Below, piece by piece: positions 7,917 through 15,022 of a stretch of DNA of 20,449 nt; position 1 is the first letter of the stretch, and each line of letters starts with the position of its first letter. A program made the position numbers and the translations under genes. Below the pieces are notes generated by a model that saw only the letters and a list, made by a program, of their open reading frames with translations, made no database searches and was not told where the DNA came from. Source of the DNA: an uncultured Prevotella sp. (lineage in GTDB: Bacteria > Bacteroidota > Bacteroidia > Bacteroidales > Bacteroidaceae); the NCBI GenBank assembly GCA_900545525.1, contig UQZX01000041.1:1-20449 (forward strand), given 5' to 3'.

Positions 7917-8527
7917 TTCGACAGATATTCAACCAGCTCTTTGACAGCCTTTGCGCGGTGGGATATTCTGTTCTTTATTTCCGCTCCCAGTTCGGCGAAC
8001 GACTTGTCGTAGCCGTCGGGCATGAATACGGGGTCGTATCCGAAGCCCTCGCTGCCGTGCTTTTCGGTGAGTATCGTTCCGCCCACTTTTCCTGCAAAAT
8101 ACTTTACCTTCGTAAGATACGGCACCTTTTCTTCTATCATCGTTATCACGGTATAGAACCATGCCTTGCGGTTTTCCTTGCCTTCGAGGTTCTTCAGCAG
8201 CAGCCTCATGTTTGCCTCGCTGTCGCTTTCTCCCTCTTTTCCGGCATAGCGTGCGGTGTGCACTCCAGGCTCGCCGTCAAGCGCTTCAACCAAAAGTCCG
8301 GTGTCGTCGGCAATCACTGTGTACGGATATTCATATCCCGTACGTCTCAGATAATTTGCCACGAAGGCAGCTTTGATGTGCGAGTTTTCCCTTATCGTCG
8401 TGCCGTTTTCCTCTATGTCGGCATCCAGTCCGATGTCGTTGAGTGACAACACTTCCATTTTTCCGTCGAGCATGGAGCGTATCTCCTCCAGCTTATGGCT
8501 GTTGTTTGTCGCTACTATCAGTTTCAT
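7913..8527 (-). CDS. rdgB: RdgB/HAM1 family non-canonical purine NTP pyrophosphatase
   Basis: The enzyme hydrolyses dITP, ITP and XTP to monophosphates and pyrophosphate, keeping deaminated purines out of DNA and RNA. The 204-residue length is normal. Family motifs are ATNNSHKLEEI at 6-16, ENGTTIRENSHIKA at 40-53, IADDTGLLVEALDGEPGVHTARYAG at about 72-96 (given by position, with the catalytic Asp in DDTGL), GFGYDPVF at 161-168 and ISHRAKA at 188-194. The start at 8527 is fixed by the canonical MKLIVATNN N-terminus. It overlaps the 3' end of the yitT-like gene by 35 bp and the following GT2 gene by 4 bp. Confidence 0.96.
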   Translation of the reverse strand: MKLIVATNNSHKLEEIRSMLDGKMEVLSLNDIGLDADIEENGTTIRENSHIKAAFVANYLRRTGYEYPYTVIADDTGLLVEALDGEPGVHTARYAGKEGESDSEANMRLLLKNLEGKENRKAWFYTVITMIEEKVPYLTKVKYFAGKVGGTILTEKHGSEGFGYDPVFMPDGYDKSFAELGAEIKNRISHRAKAVKELVEYLSK

Positions 8528-9476
8528 TTTGCAATTGTTTCTTTTGTTTAATCTTCTTCGGGACTTTCACCTTTATCGAGTCAAATCCCTCTCCGTACAC
8601 ACCTATTACGCTGCTCTGGCTTACAAAGGCGTTGGGGTCTATCATCTTTATGAGGCGGAATATCATGACGCTCTCGTTCTTGCGGGCAAGTATACACAGC
8701 ACCTTGCGCTCATGACCCGTGTACCATCCGTGACCGTCGAGTATCGTCACGCCGTGGTCCATTTTCGTTCCTATGGCGTTGGCTATCTCCTGCCATTTCT
8801 TTGAAAATATCATAAACTGCACCGACTCGCGGCGTGCGTTCATAACATAGTCGAGAACCGTGCACTCTATCGCCATTGCAAGAAATCCGAAGACGAGCCT
8901 TGTAGACCTTTCTATTATAGTCTCTCCGAATGTAGGTATGAACAGACAGCTGCCTATGATGATAATGTCGAGGGCGATGAGTGCCTGTCCTATGGAGAAG
9001 TTGTGAAACTTGTTTATCACTGCCGCGATGATGTCCGTGCCTCCGGTGCTGCCGTTGTGGAGGAACACTATGGCGAGCGAGCATCCCGTGATGCCTGTTC
9101 CTATTGCCAGTGACATGAAGTCCTGTCCCGGACCAAGCAGCTGTATGAAGCCGCCGTCGGGCTTTTCAACCATTTTCTGCATCGCCCACAGAAAGAAGGA
9201 AAGTGCGAAAATGGCATATATGGTCTTCATCATGAACTTGAAACCGAGTATCTTCAGCGCAACGATGAGCAGCGCGATGTTTATCACGAGGTAGCTCGAC
9301 TCAATGGGGATGCCCGTGGCATAGAATATGATAGCCGATATACCGGTCACTCCTCCCGTTACAATCTTATATGGAAGAAGAAACACAGCCCACCCGAAGC
9401 TGAACATAATGAGACCTAAGGTTATGAAGAAATAGTCCTTCGCCTCATTCATGATAATCTTGTGGTTTATGTCCAT
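8493..9476 (-). CDS. YitT family membrane protein (DUF161 + DUF2179)
   Basis: This 327-residue inner-membrane protein has about five or six helices in the first 215 residues, including the two conserved glycine-rich patches GGVTGISAI at 41-49 and HNGSTGGTDIIA at 140-151. A soluble C-terminal domain of the DUF2179 type follows (about 218-300, ending in VSQSSVIGVYGEGFD). The family's transport substrate and role are not settled. The last 20 or so residues are rich in Lys and Gln and are encoded over the start of rdgB, a 35-bp out-of-frame overlap. The start lies 11 bp after the leuS stop. Met9 is a possible alternative start. Confidence 0.9.
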   Translation of the reverse strand: MDINHKIIMNEAKDYFFITLGLIMFSFGWAVFLLPYKIVTGGVTGISAIIFYATGIPIESSYLVINIALLIVALKILGFKFMMKTIYAIFALSFFLWAMQKMVEKPDGGFIQLLGPGQDFMSLAIGTGITGCSLAIVFLHNGSTGGTDIIAAVINKFHNFSIGQALIALDIIIIGSCLFIPTFGETIIERSTRLVFGFLAMAIECTVLDYVMNARRESVQFMIFSKKWQEIANAIGTKMDHGVTILDGHGWYTGHERKVLCILARKNESVMIFRLIKMIDPNAFVSQSSVIGVYGEGFDSIKVKVPKKIKQKKQLQNETDSSDKQQP

Positions 9477-9487
9477 GACCTGCCAGT

Positions 9488-12373
9488 TTATTTTATTACG
9501 ACGTTCACCATGCGTTTGGGCACGATGATAACCTTCACTATCTGCTTGCCTTCGGTATATTTTGCCGAGCGTTCATCGGCGAGCACGGCACTTTCGATAG
9601 TCTTGTTGTCGGCATCGGCGGCAAACTGCATTTCGAAGCGGCGCTTGCCGTTGAAAGCCACACCGAGCTGTACGGTGCTTTCAACAAGATACTTCTCGTC
9701 CCATGCCGGCCATGCCGCGTCGCACACGCTGCCTTCCCCTCCGGTTGCCTCCCACAGTTCCTCAGCTATGTGAGGGGCGAAGGGAGCAATGAGCACGGCA
9801 AGTGTATTGAGCAGTCCGCGGTTGCGGCATTTCTGCTGCTGAAGCTCGTTTACGCATATCATGAATGCCGATATGGAAGTGTTGTACGAGAAGTTTTCAA
9901 TGTCCTGCGTAACCTTCTTAATCAGCTTGTGCACGCTCTTGAGCGACTCGGGCGATGCCGGTTCGTCCGTGAGACACGGCTGTCCGTCCTGTCCGTTGCC
10001 GCCCGCCTTGTTGCTGCCGTAGAACAGTCCCCAGAACTTTTTCAGGAAACGGTGGCATCCGTCTATGCCATTGGTGTCCCAAGGCTTGCTCTGCTCCACG
10101 GGTCCGAGGAACATCTCGTACAGGCGCAGCGTGTCGGCACCGTATTTTTCCACAATCATGTCGGGGTTTACAACGTTGTACATGCTCTTCGACATCTTCT
10201 CCACTGCCCAGCCGCATACATACTTGCCTTCTTCGAGAATGAACTCGGCGTTGTTGTATTCGGGACGCCATGCCTTGAAAGCCTCTATGTCGAGCACGTC
10301 CCCGCTTACGATGTTCACGTCTACGTGCAGCGGTGTCGTGTCGTATTGGTCTTTCAGATTGAGCGACACAAACGTGTTGGTGTCCTTTATGCGGTATACG
10401 AAGTTGCTTCGTCCCTGTATCATTCCCTGGTTCACGAGCTTCTTGAAAGGCTCTTCCATGCAGCTCACGCCGCAGTCGAAGAGGAACTTGTTCCAGAAGC
10501 GCGAATATATAAGGTGTCCTGTGGCGTGCTCTGTTCCGCCCACATACAGGTCCACGTTCTGCCAGTATTCGTCCGCGTCCTTGCTCACGAGGGCATCGTC
10601 GTTGTGCGGATCCATGTACCGCAGGTAGTATGCCGACGAGCCGGCAAACCCCGGCATGGTGTTCAGCTCGAGCGGGAACACCTTTACATTGTCTATAAGG
10701 GAGTTCTCCACCACTTCCATCTTTTCAGTGTCCCATGCCCAGCGTGTGGCGTTGCCAAGTGGCGGCTCTCCCGTTTCCGTCGGCAGGAACTTGTCCACCT
10801 CCGGCAGTTCGAGCGGCAGGCACTCTTCGGGTATCATGTACGGCATGCCGTCCTTGTAGTATACGGGGAACGGCTCACCCCAGTAACGCTGGCGTGAGAA
10901 GATGGCGTCGCGCAGGCGGAAGTTAACCTTCACGCGTCCCATGTTGTGCGATGTCACGAATTCCTTCGTCTTTGCGATAGCCTCTTTGACGGTCAGACCG
11001 TTGAGCGAGAAGCCTTCCGGCGTGCTGACACCCTCGCAGGGAGAGTTCATCACGGTGCCTTCCTTGGCATCGAAGCTCTCTTCGCTCACGTCGGCTCCTT
11101 CTATAAGAGGTATTATGGGCAGGTCGAAGTGCTTGGCAAAGGCATAGTCGCGCGAGTCGTGCGCCGGCACAGCCATTATGGCTCCCGTACCGTATCCGGC
11201 AAGCACATATTCTGAAATCCATACGGGGATATTCTCGCCCGTGAACGGGTTTACGGCGTATGAGCCTGAGAAGACTCCCGTCACGCGGTGGTCGCTGATG
11301 CGCTCGCGCTCGGTGCGCTTCTTCACGTATGCTATGTATTCGTCCACGGCGGCACGCTGTTCTGCCGTTGTCAGTTTGTCAACAAGCTCGCTCTCGGGGG
11401 CAAGAACCATGAACGTCACGCCGAATATGGTGTCGGCGCGTGTTGTGAAAATGGTGAAATAAGAGTTCTCCGAGTCCTCCGAGCTCTCCGAGCTTTTAGC
11501 AACCTTAAACCTCATCTCCGTACCCTCCGAGCGACCTATCCAGTTGCGTTGCGTCTCCTTCAGGGAGTCTGTCCAGTCCACCGTTTCCAGACCGTCGAGC
11601 AGCCGCTGGGCGTATGCCGAAACCCTGAGACACCACTGGCGCATTTTTTTCTGCACCACGGGATATCCTCCGCGTTCTGACACTCCGTCCACTACCTCGT
11701 CGTTGGCGAGCACCGTGCCCAGCTGCGGACACCAGTTCACCATCGTCTCTCCGAGATAGGCTATACGGTAGTTCATCAATACCTCCTGCTGTTGTTTTTC
11801 GGTCATGGCATTCCATTCGTCGGCAGTAAAGTGAAGTTCCCCGCTGCATGCGGCGTTCAGTCCCTCGCTGCCATGCGCTGAGAAAGCCTCGGTGAGTTCG
11901 CTTATCGGGCGTGCCTTATGGCTGTCGTTGCAGTAGTAGCTGTTGAACATTTTCTGAAAAGCCCACTGCGTCCACTTGTAATATTGCGGGTCGCAGGTGC
12001 GTATCTCGCGGCTCCAGTCGAACGAAAAGCCTATCTTGTCCAGCTGCTCGCGGTAGCGGTGTATGTTTGCATCGGTAGTCACTGCCGGGTGCTGTCCGGT
12101 CTGTATGGCATACTGCTCGGCAGGCAGTCCGTAGGCATCATATCCCATGGGGTTGAGCACGTTGTAGCCCTGCAGCCGCTTGTAGCGTGCGTATATGTCG
12201 CTTGCAATGTATCCGAGGGGATGCCCCACGTGCAGTCCTGCACCCGACGGATACGGGAACATGTTGAGCACATAGAACTTTTTCCTGTCCTTGTCTTCAT
12301 TTACCATGTAGGTTTTCTGCCCGGCCCATTTCTGCTGCCATTTCTTTTCTATTTCCCTGAAGTTATATTCCAT
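9488..12373 (-). CDS. leuS: Leucyl-tRNA synthetase
   Basis: LeuRS charges tRNA-Leu with leucine in the cytoplasm. The 961-residue class I synthetase shows the HIGH-box region YPSGAGLHVGHPLGY (HVGH at 48-51), the CP1 editing domain with TTRADTIFGVTF and GTGAIMAVPAHDSRD, and the KMSKS loop at 726-730 (EKMSKSMYN). It ends with the anticodon-binding and C-terminal tRNA-binding parts. It is longer than the roughly 860-residue E. coli enzyme. Extra length includes an insertion near residues 150-185 and a Ser/Glu-rich stretch at 294-303 encoded by a 9-bp tandem repeat. It is the first gene of the minus-strand array, with its own promoter at 12434-12464. I see no T-box in the short leader. Confidence 0.97.
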   Translation of the reverse strand: MEYNFREIEKKWQQKWAGQKTYMVNEDKDRKKFYVLNMFPYPSGAGLHVGHPLGYIASDIYARYKRLQGYNVLNPMGYDAYGLPAEQYAIQTGQHPAVTTDANIHRYREQLDKIGFSFDWSREIRTCDPQYYKWTQWAFQKMFNSYYCNDSHKARPISELTEAFSAHGSEGLNAACSGELHFTADEWNAMTEKQQQEVLMNYRIAYLGETMVNWCPQLGTVLANDEVVDGVSERGGYPVVQKKMRQWCLRVSAYAQRLLDGLETVDWTDSLKETQRNWIGRSEGTEMRFKVAKSSESSEDSENSYFTIFTTRADTIFGVTFMVLAPESELVDKLTTAEQRAAVDEYIAYVKKRTERERISDHRVTGVFSGSYAVNPFTGENIPVWISEYVLAGYGTGAIMAVPAHDSRDYAFAKHFDLPIIPLIEGADVSEESFDAKEGTVMNSPCEGVSTPEGFSLNGLTVKEAIAKTKEFVTSHNMGRVKVNFRLRDAIFSRQRYWGEPFPVYYKDGMPYMIPEECLPLELPEVDKFLPTETGEPPLGNATRWAWDTEKMEVVENSLIDNVKVFPLELNTMPGFAGSSAYYLRYMDPHNDDALVSKDADEYWQNVDLYVGGTEHATGHLIYSRFWNKFLFDCGVSCMEEPFKKLVNQGMIQGRSNFVYRIKDTNTFVSLNLKDQYDTTPLHVDVNIVSGDVLDIEAFKAWRPEYNNAEFILEEGKYVCGWAVEKMSKSMYNVVNPDMIVEKYGADTLRLYEMFLGPVEQSKPWDTNGIDGCHRFLKKFWGLFYGSNKAGGNGQDGQPCLTDEPASPESLKSVHKLIKKVTQDIENFSYNTSISAFMICVNELQQQKCRNRGLLNTLAVLIAPFAPHIAEELWEATGGEGSVCDAAWPAWDEKYLVESTVQLGVAFNGKRRFEMQFAADADNKTIESAVLADERSAKYTEGKQIVKVIIVPKRMVNVVIK
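11465..11494 (-). repeat. In-frame 9-bp tandem repeat in leuS
   Basis: On the coding strand the codons run AGC TCG GAG, AGC TCG GAG, GAC TCG GAG, AAC. This encodes Ser-Ser-Glu, Ser-Ser-Glu, Asp-Ser-Glu, Asn at residues 294-303, just before YFTIFTTRADT at the start of the editing core. The first two units are identical. Because the unit is three codons, changes in copy number would keep the frame. Confidence 0.8.
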
Positions 12374-12398
12374 GATTTTTTATTTTACCTTATTATCC

Positions 12399-12429
12399 TA
12401 CGCGTGTACGTATATATGTGCGTGTATGT
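12399..12429. other. Alternating pyrimidine-purine tract in leuS leader
   Basis: Thirty-one consecutive bases alternate pyrimidine and purine, mixing CG, TG/CA and TA steps. Such tracts can adopt Z-DNA under negative supercoiling. The tract covers the predicted leuS transcription start (about 12427) and most of the 5' leader, between two divergent promoters where supercoiling would build up. Any function is inferred. Confidence 0.5.
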
Positions 12430-12433
12430 TGTG

Positions 12434-12464
12434 CAAAGATACTGCAAACGGAGTGAAGAACAAA
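12434..12464 (-). promoter_or_regulatory. leuS operon promoter
   Basis: On the minus strand there is a TTTG -33 box (12461-12464), a 19-bp spacer and a TATCTTTG -7 box (12434-12441), matching the Bacteroidetes primary-sigma consensus TTTG-N19-21-TAnnTTTG. Transcription would start near 12427, giving a leader of about 54 nt to leuS. It is probably the main promoter of the seven-gene array down to 2549. Confidence 0.75.
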
Positions 12465-12481
12465 ACAAACAGGTTTGTTTT
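12462..12481. promoter_or_regulatory. Palindrome joining the two divergent -33 boxes
   Basis: Nine-base arms AAAACAAAC (12462-12470) and GTTTGTTTT (12473-12481) are perfect reverse complements around the dinucleotide AG. The palindrome contains nearly all of both -33 boxes, the minus-strand one for leuS and the plus-strand one for the efflux operon. It could simply reflect two back-to-back -33 elements, or it could be an operator that affects both promoters. Confidence 0.5.
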
Positions 12482-12505
12482 TTTTACAAAAAATATTTAC
12501 CTTTG
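12474..12505 (+). promoter_or_regulatory. Efflux operon promoter
   Basis: A TTTG -33 box lies at 12474-12477, followed by a 20-bp spacer and TACCTTTG at 12498-12505, a very good match to the Bacteroidetes consensus. The start would be near 12512, leaving about 130 nt of leader before the tolC-like gene at 12643. No structured regulatory RNA was recognised in that leader. Confidence 0.8.
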
Positions 12506-12642
12506 CACCCGCTTTTGCCCGTTTTACAGCATATTCGGGCAATGTTCTGAATTCCGTCGATCGTATAATTTTTGATAATTATAAGTCAAATCAGTTCGCG
12601 TGGGTTCTACGCTGAATAGAGACATTTTAATGATTTATAATT

Positions 12643-13965
12643 ATGATACGATTGATTTATTCCGTCGTGCTGCTTCTTGCGGCACTATCTTTTGGCATGA
12701 CATCCGTGCCTTGCTCGGCAAAGGCGATACATCTTTCTGCCGACAGCCTGTTCAAGATTATCGACGAACGCAGCCGCACGCTAAGGCTCAGTTCGCTGTA
12801 TGCAGCCGATGCCGCCGAGGGCGTCGCCGTGGCACGCAGCCGCCGCCTGCCCGTTGTCTCGGCGTCGCTTTCAGTGGGATATCTTGGCAACGGCTATCTC
12901 ACCGCCCGTGACTTTTCCGGCGGCATGGGCATCCACAACCCGCATTCCAACAACAATTTCGCGCTTGAGGCGGCACAGGTGGTCTACGACGGCGGTGCCA
13001 TTTCGGGCGGCATACGCCTCGCCACGCTCAAGGAACGCATGTCGCGCCTCGACGTGGAGCAGAGCCGGCGGCAGGTGAGGTTCCTGCTGTTGGGCTGGCT
13101 CACCGACCTGCAGTGCCTTCATAACCGCCGCCGTGTGCTCGACGAGAACATCGGGCTCGCCCGGCAGGTGGTTGCCGACATGAAGGCACGTTACGACAAC
13201 GGCGTGGTGCTGGGCAGCGACATCATGCGCTACGAGCTGTATCTTGAAGAGCTGGAGCTGCAGCGCGAGAAGCTGTGCGAGAAGCTGCGCACGACCAATT
13301 ACAGGCTTGCCAACGCCCTCGGCTTTCCTACTGGCGACACAGAGTTCGTGCCCGGGCTTCCTGCCGACAGCACATGGACGGCAGGTACGGAGCAAAGCTG
13401 GCATGAGACGGCAGCCATGTCGAGCCTGACGCTTAGGAAAGCCGCGCTCGCCATCGACCTGAGCGAGACCGGAAGGCGCATCGCCGCGGCAGGAATGAAA
13501 CCCCGGGTCTCACTCTACGCATACGGCAGGTTCGACTCGCCGATAGTAACCGAGGTCCCCGTGCTCAACAAGAACTTCATGTACTGGGGCGCGGGCGTGA
13601 GCGTAAGCTTCGACATATCGTCTTTTTACACGACTAAACGGCGCGTGCGCCAAGCCGCATGGGGCGTCAGCGAGAGCCGCGAGGCATACAATGTGAGCAT
13701 GGAGAACGTGTGCAACGGCATAAAGGAGGCATACGAGAGTTGCAGGACGGCTGCCGTGGAGCTGCGCACCAAGGAGAAGAGCCTCGGCCTGGCACGGCGC
13801 AACTACCAAATCATAAGCGACCGGTACGCGTGCGGACTGGCTCTCATAACCGAGATGCTCGACGCCGCCAACATGATGCTCGATGCCGAAACGGGACTGG
13901 AAAACGCAAGGATAGCACTGCTCTTCTGCCGCTATCGCATGGAATATGTTACTGACATACTATAA
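12643..13965 (+). CDS. TolC-family outer-membrane efflux protein
   Basis: This is the predicted outer-membrane channel of a tripartite exporter. The 440-residue protein has a signal peptide (hydrophobic 7-20, probable cleavage after about SAKA at 25-28). Two OEP-type repeats follow, each with long amphipathic coiled-coil stretches and beta segments, such as LEAAQVVYDGGAISGG at 108-123 and WGAGVSVSFDI near 310. The conserved VxYDGG-like turn is characteristic of Bacteroidetes TolC homologues. Cys24 near the cleavage region does not fit a lipobox well, so I read it as a non-lipoprotein. It is the first gene of the operon: the EmrA-like gene follows after 20 bp. Codons are clearly richer in G/C than in the glycosyltransferase genes. 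Confidence 0.92.
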   Translation: MIRLIYSVVLLLAALSFGMTSVPCSAKAIHLSADSLFKIIDERSRTLRLSSLYAADAAEGVAVARSRRLPVVSASLSVGYLGNGYLTARDFSGGMGIHNPHSNNNFALEAAQVVYDGGAISGGIRLATLKERMSRLDVEQSRRQVRFLLLGWLTDLQCLHNRRRVLDENIGLARQVVADMKARYDNGVVLGSDIMRYELYLEELELQREKLCEKLRTTNYRLANALGFPTGDTEFVPGLPADSTWTAGTEQSWHETAAMSSLTLRKAALAIDLSETGRRIAAAGMKPRVSLYAYGRFDSPIVTEVPVLNKNFMYWGAGVSVSFDISSFYTTKRRVRQAAWGVSESREAYNVSMENVCNGIKEAYESCRTAAVELRTKEKSLGLARRNYQIISDRYACGLALITEMLDAANMMLDAETGLENARIALLFCRYRMEYVTDIL

Positions 13966-13971
13966 TAACAG

Positions 13972-13978
13972 AAGGAGA
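13972..13978 (+). promoter_or_regulatory. Strong Shine-Dalgarno sequence for the emrA-like gene
   Basis: AAGGAGA sits 7 nt before the ATG at 13986. Full Shine-Dalgarno sequences are uncommon in Bacteroidetes, and the other genes here start after A-rich leaders or by overlap. This one fixes the start of the adaptor gene. Confidence 0.65.
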
Positions 13979-13985
13979 AATAACG

Positions 13986-15017
13986 ATGAAAAGAAAAGTT
14001 AAGGTAAGGATATACAACGCCGCCGTGATTACACTGCTTGCCTGCGGCATTGTGTATGTGGTATCAAGGTTTGTACATCTCGGCAACGTAGAGTTCACCG
14101 ACAACGCTTACGTGCACCAGCACATCACGCCGATAAACTCGCGCATACAGGGATTTATCAAGGAAATACGCTTCGACGGGTACAAGCCTGTGCACAAGGG
14201 CGACACGCTTGTGATTATCGAAGACGCCGAATACCGCCTGCGCCTCGCACAGGCGGAGGCGGCACTGGGCAACGCCCTTGCCGGCAGGCGCGCCTCGGCG
14301 GCTTCTGAAGCGGCGGTGCGAAGCAACGTGGGAGCCGACGATGCGGCGGTGGCGGAGAGCCGGGCGCAGCTCGACAACGCACTCCGTGAGGACGAACGGT
14401 ATGCCCGCCTGCTGCAACGCGGCGCCGTAACGCGGCAGCAGTATGACAATGTGCACACCGCATACCTTGCCGCCCGGGCGCGCCACGACAGGCTCGTGCG
14501 CTCGCGCAGGTCGACGTCGATAATGGGAGACGAGCGCGGACAGCGCGTGGGACAGGACGACGCAGCCGTGCGTGCCGCGCGTGCGGCAGTAGACCTTGCA
14601 CGCCTCAACATGTCGTACACCGTCATCGTGGCACCGTGCGACGGCGTTTTGGGGCGCCGGAGCATCAACGTGGGACAGCTGGTGCAGCCCGGACAGCCGC
14701 TCGCAGACATTGTGGACTCGTCGGAAAAGTGGGTCGTGGCAAACTACCGGGAGACGCAGCTGCGCCACATCAGCGAGGGAATGAATGTTGACATCTGCGT
14801 GGATGCCATGCCGGGCAGCAGGCTTACGGGCGTGGTTAAGTCCATATCCTACTCCACCGGCTCGGCGGTCTCGGCACTTCCTGCCGACAATGCAGCAGGA
14901 AACTTTGTCAAGGTGGAGCAGCGTGTGCCCGTGCGCATAGTGCTCGACGGCAACAATCCCGAGGCGTTACGCCGCCTGCGTGCCGGCATGAGCGTGGAAT
15001 GTGAGGTTAAATACTGA
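13986..15017 (+). CDS. HlyD/EmrA-family membrane fusion protein
   Basis: This periplasmic adaptor is expected to bridge the MFS pump and the TolC-like channel. The 343-residue protein has one N-terminal membrane anchor (about 11-29) and then the EmrA-type start of the beta-barrel/lipoyl region (FTDNAYVHQHITPINSRIQGFI at about 37-58, DGYKPVHKGDTLVII at 64-78). A long Ala/Arg-rich coiled-coil hairpin (about 80-208) follows. The second lipoyl half contains APCDGVLGRRSINVGQLVQPGQPL at about 216-239, and the barrel ends in RAGMSVECEVKY. The layout matches EmrA of the EmrAB-TolC multidrug exporter. It ends 5 bp before the pump gene, so the three genes form one operon. The substrate is not predictable. 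Confidence 0.94.
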   Translation: MKRKVKVRIYNAAVITLLACGIVYVVSRFVHLGNVEFTDNAYVHQHITPINSRIQGFIKEIRFDGYKPVHKGDTLVIIEDAEYRLRLAQAEAALGNALAGRRASAASEAAVRSNVGADDAAVAESRAQLDNALREDERYARLLQRGAVTRQQYDNVHTAYLAARARHDRLVRSRRSTSIMGDERGQRVGQDDAAVRAARAAVDLARLNMSYTVIVAPCDGVLGRRSINVGQLVQPGQPLADIVDSSEKWVVANYRETQLRHISEGMNVDICVDAMPGSRLTGVVKSISYSTGSAVSALPADNAAGNFVKVEQRVPVRIVLDGNNPEALRRLRAGMSVECEVKY

Positions 15018-15022
15018 CTGTG

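Noticed and set aside
9770..10897. 375-residue plus-strand open frame opposite leuS
   Set aside because: It lies within the conserved catalytic region of leuS and is explained by codon bias.
12374..12433. T-box or other riboswitch in the leuS leader
   Set aside because: The leader is only about 54 nt, with no specifier or antiterminator structure.
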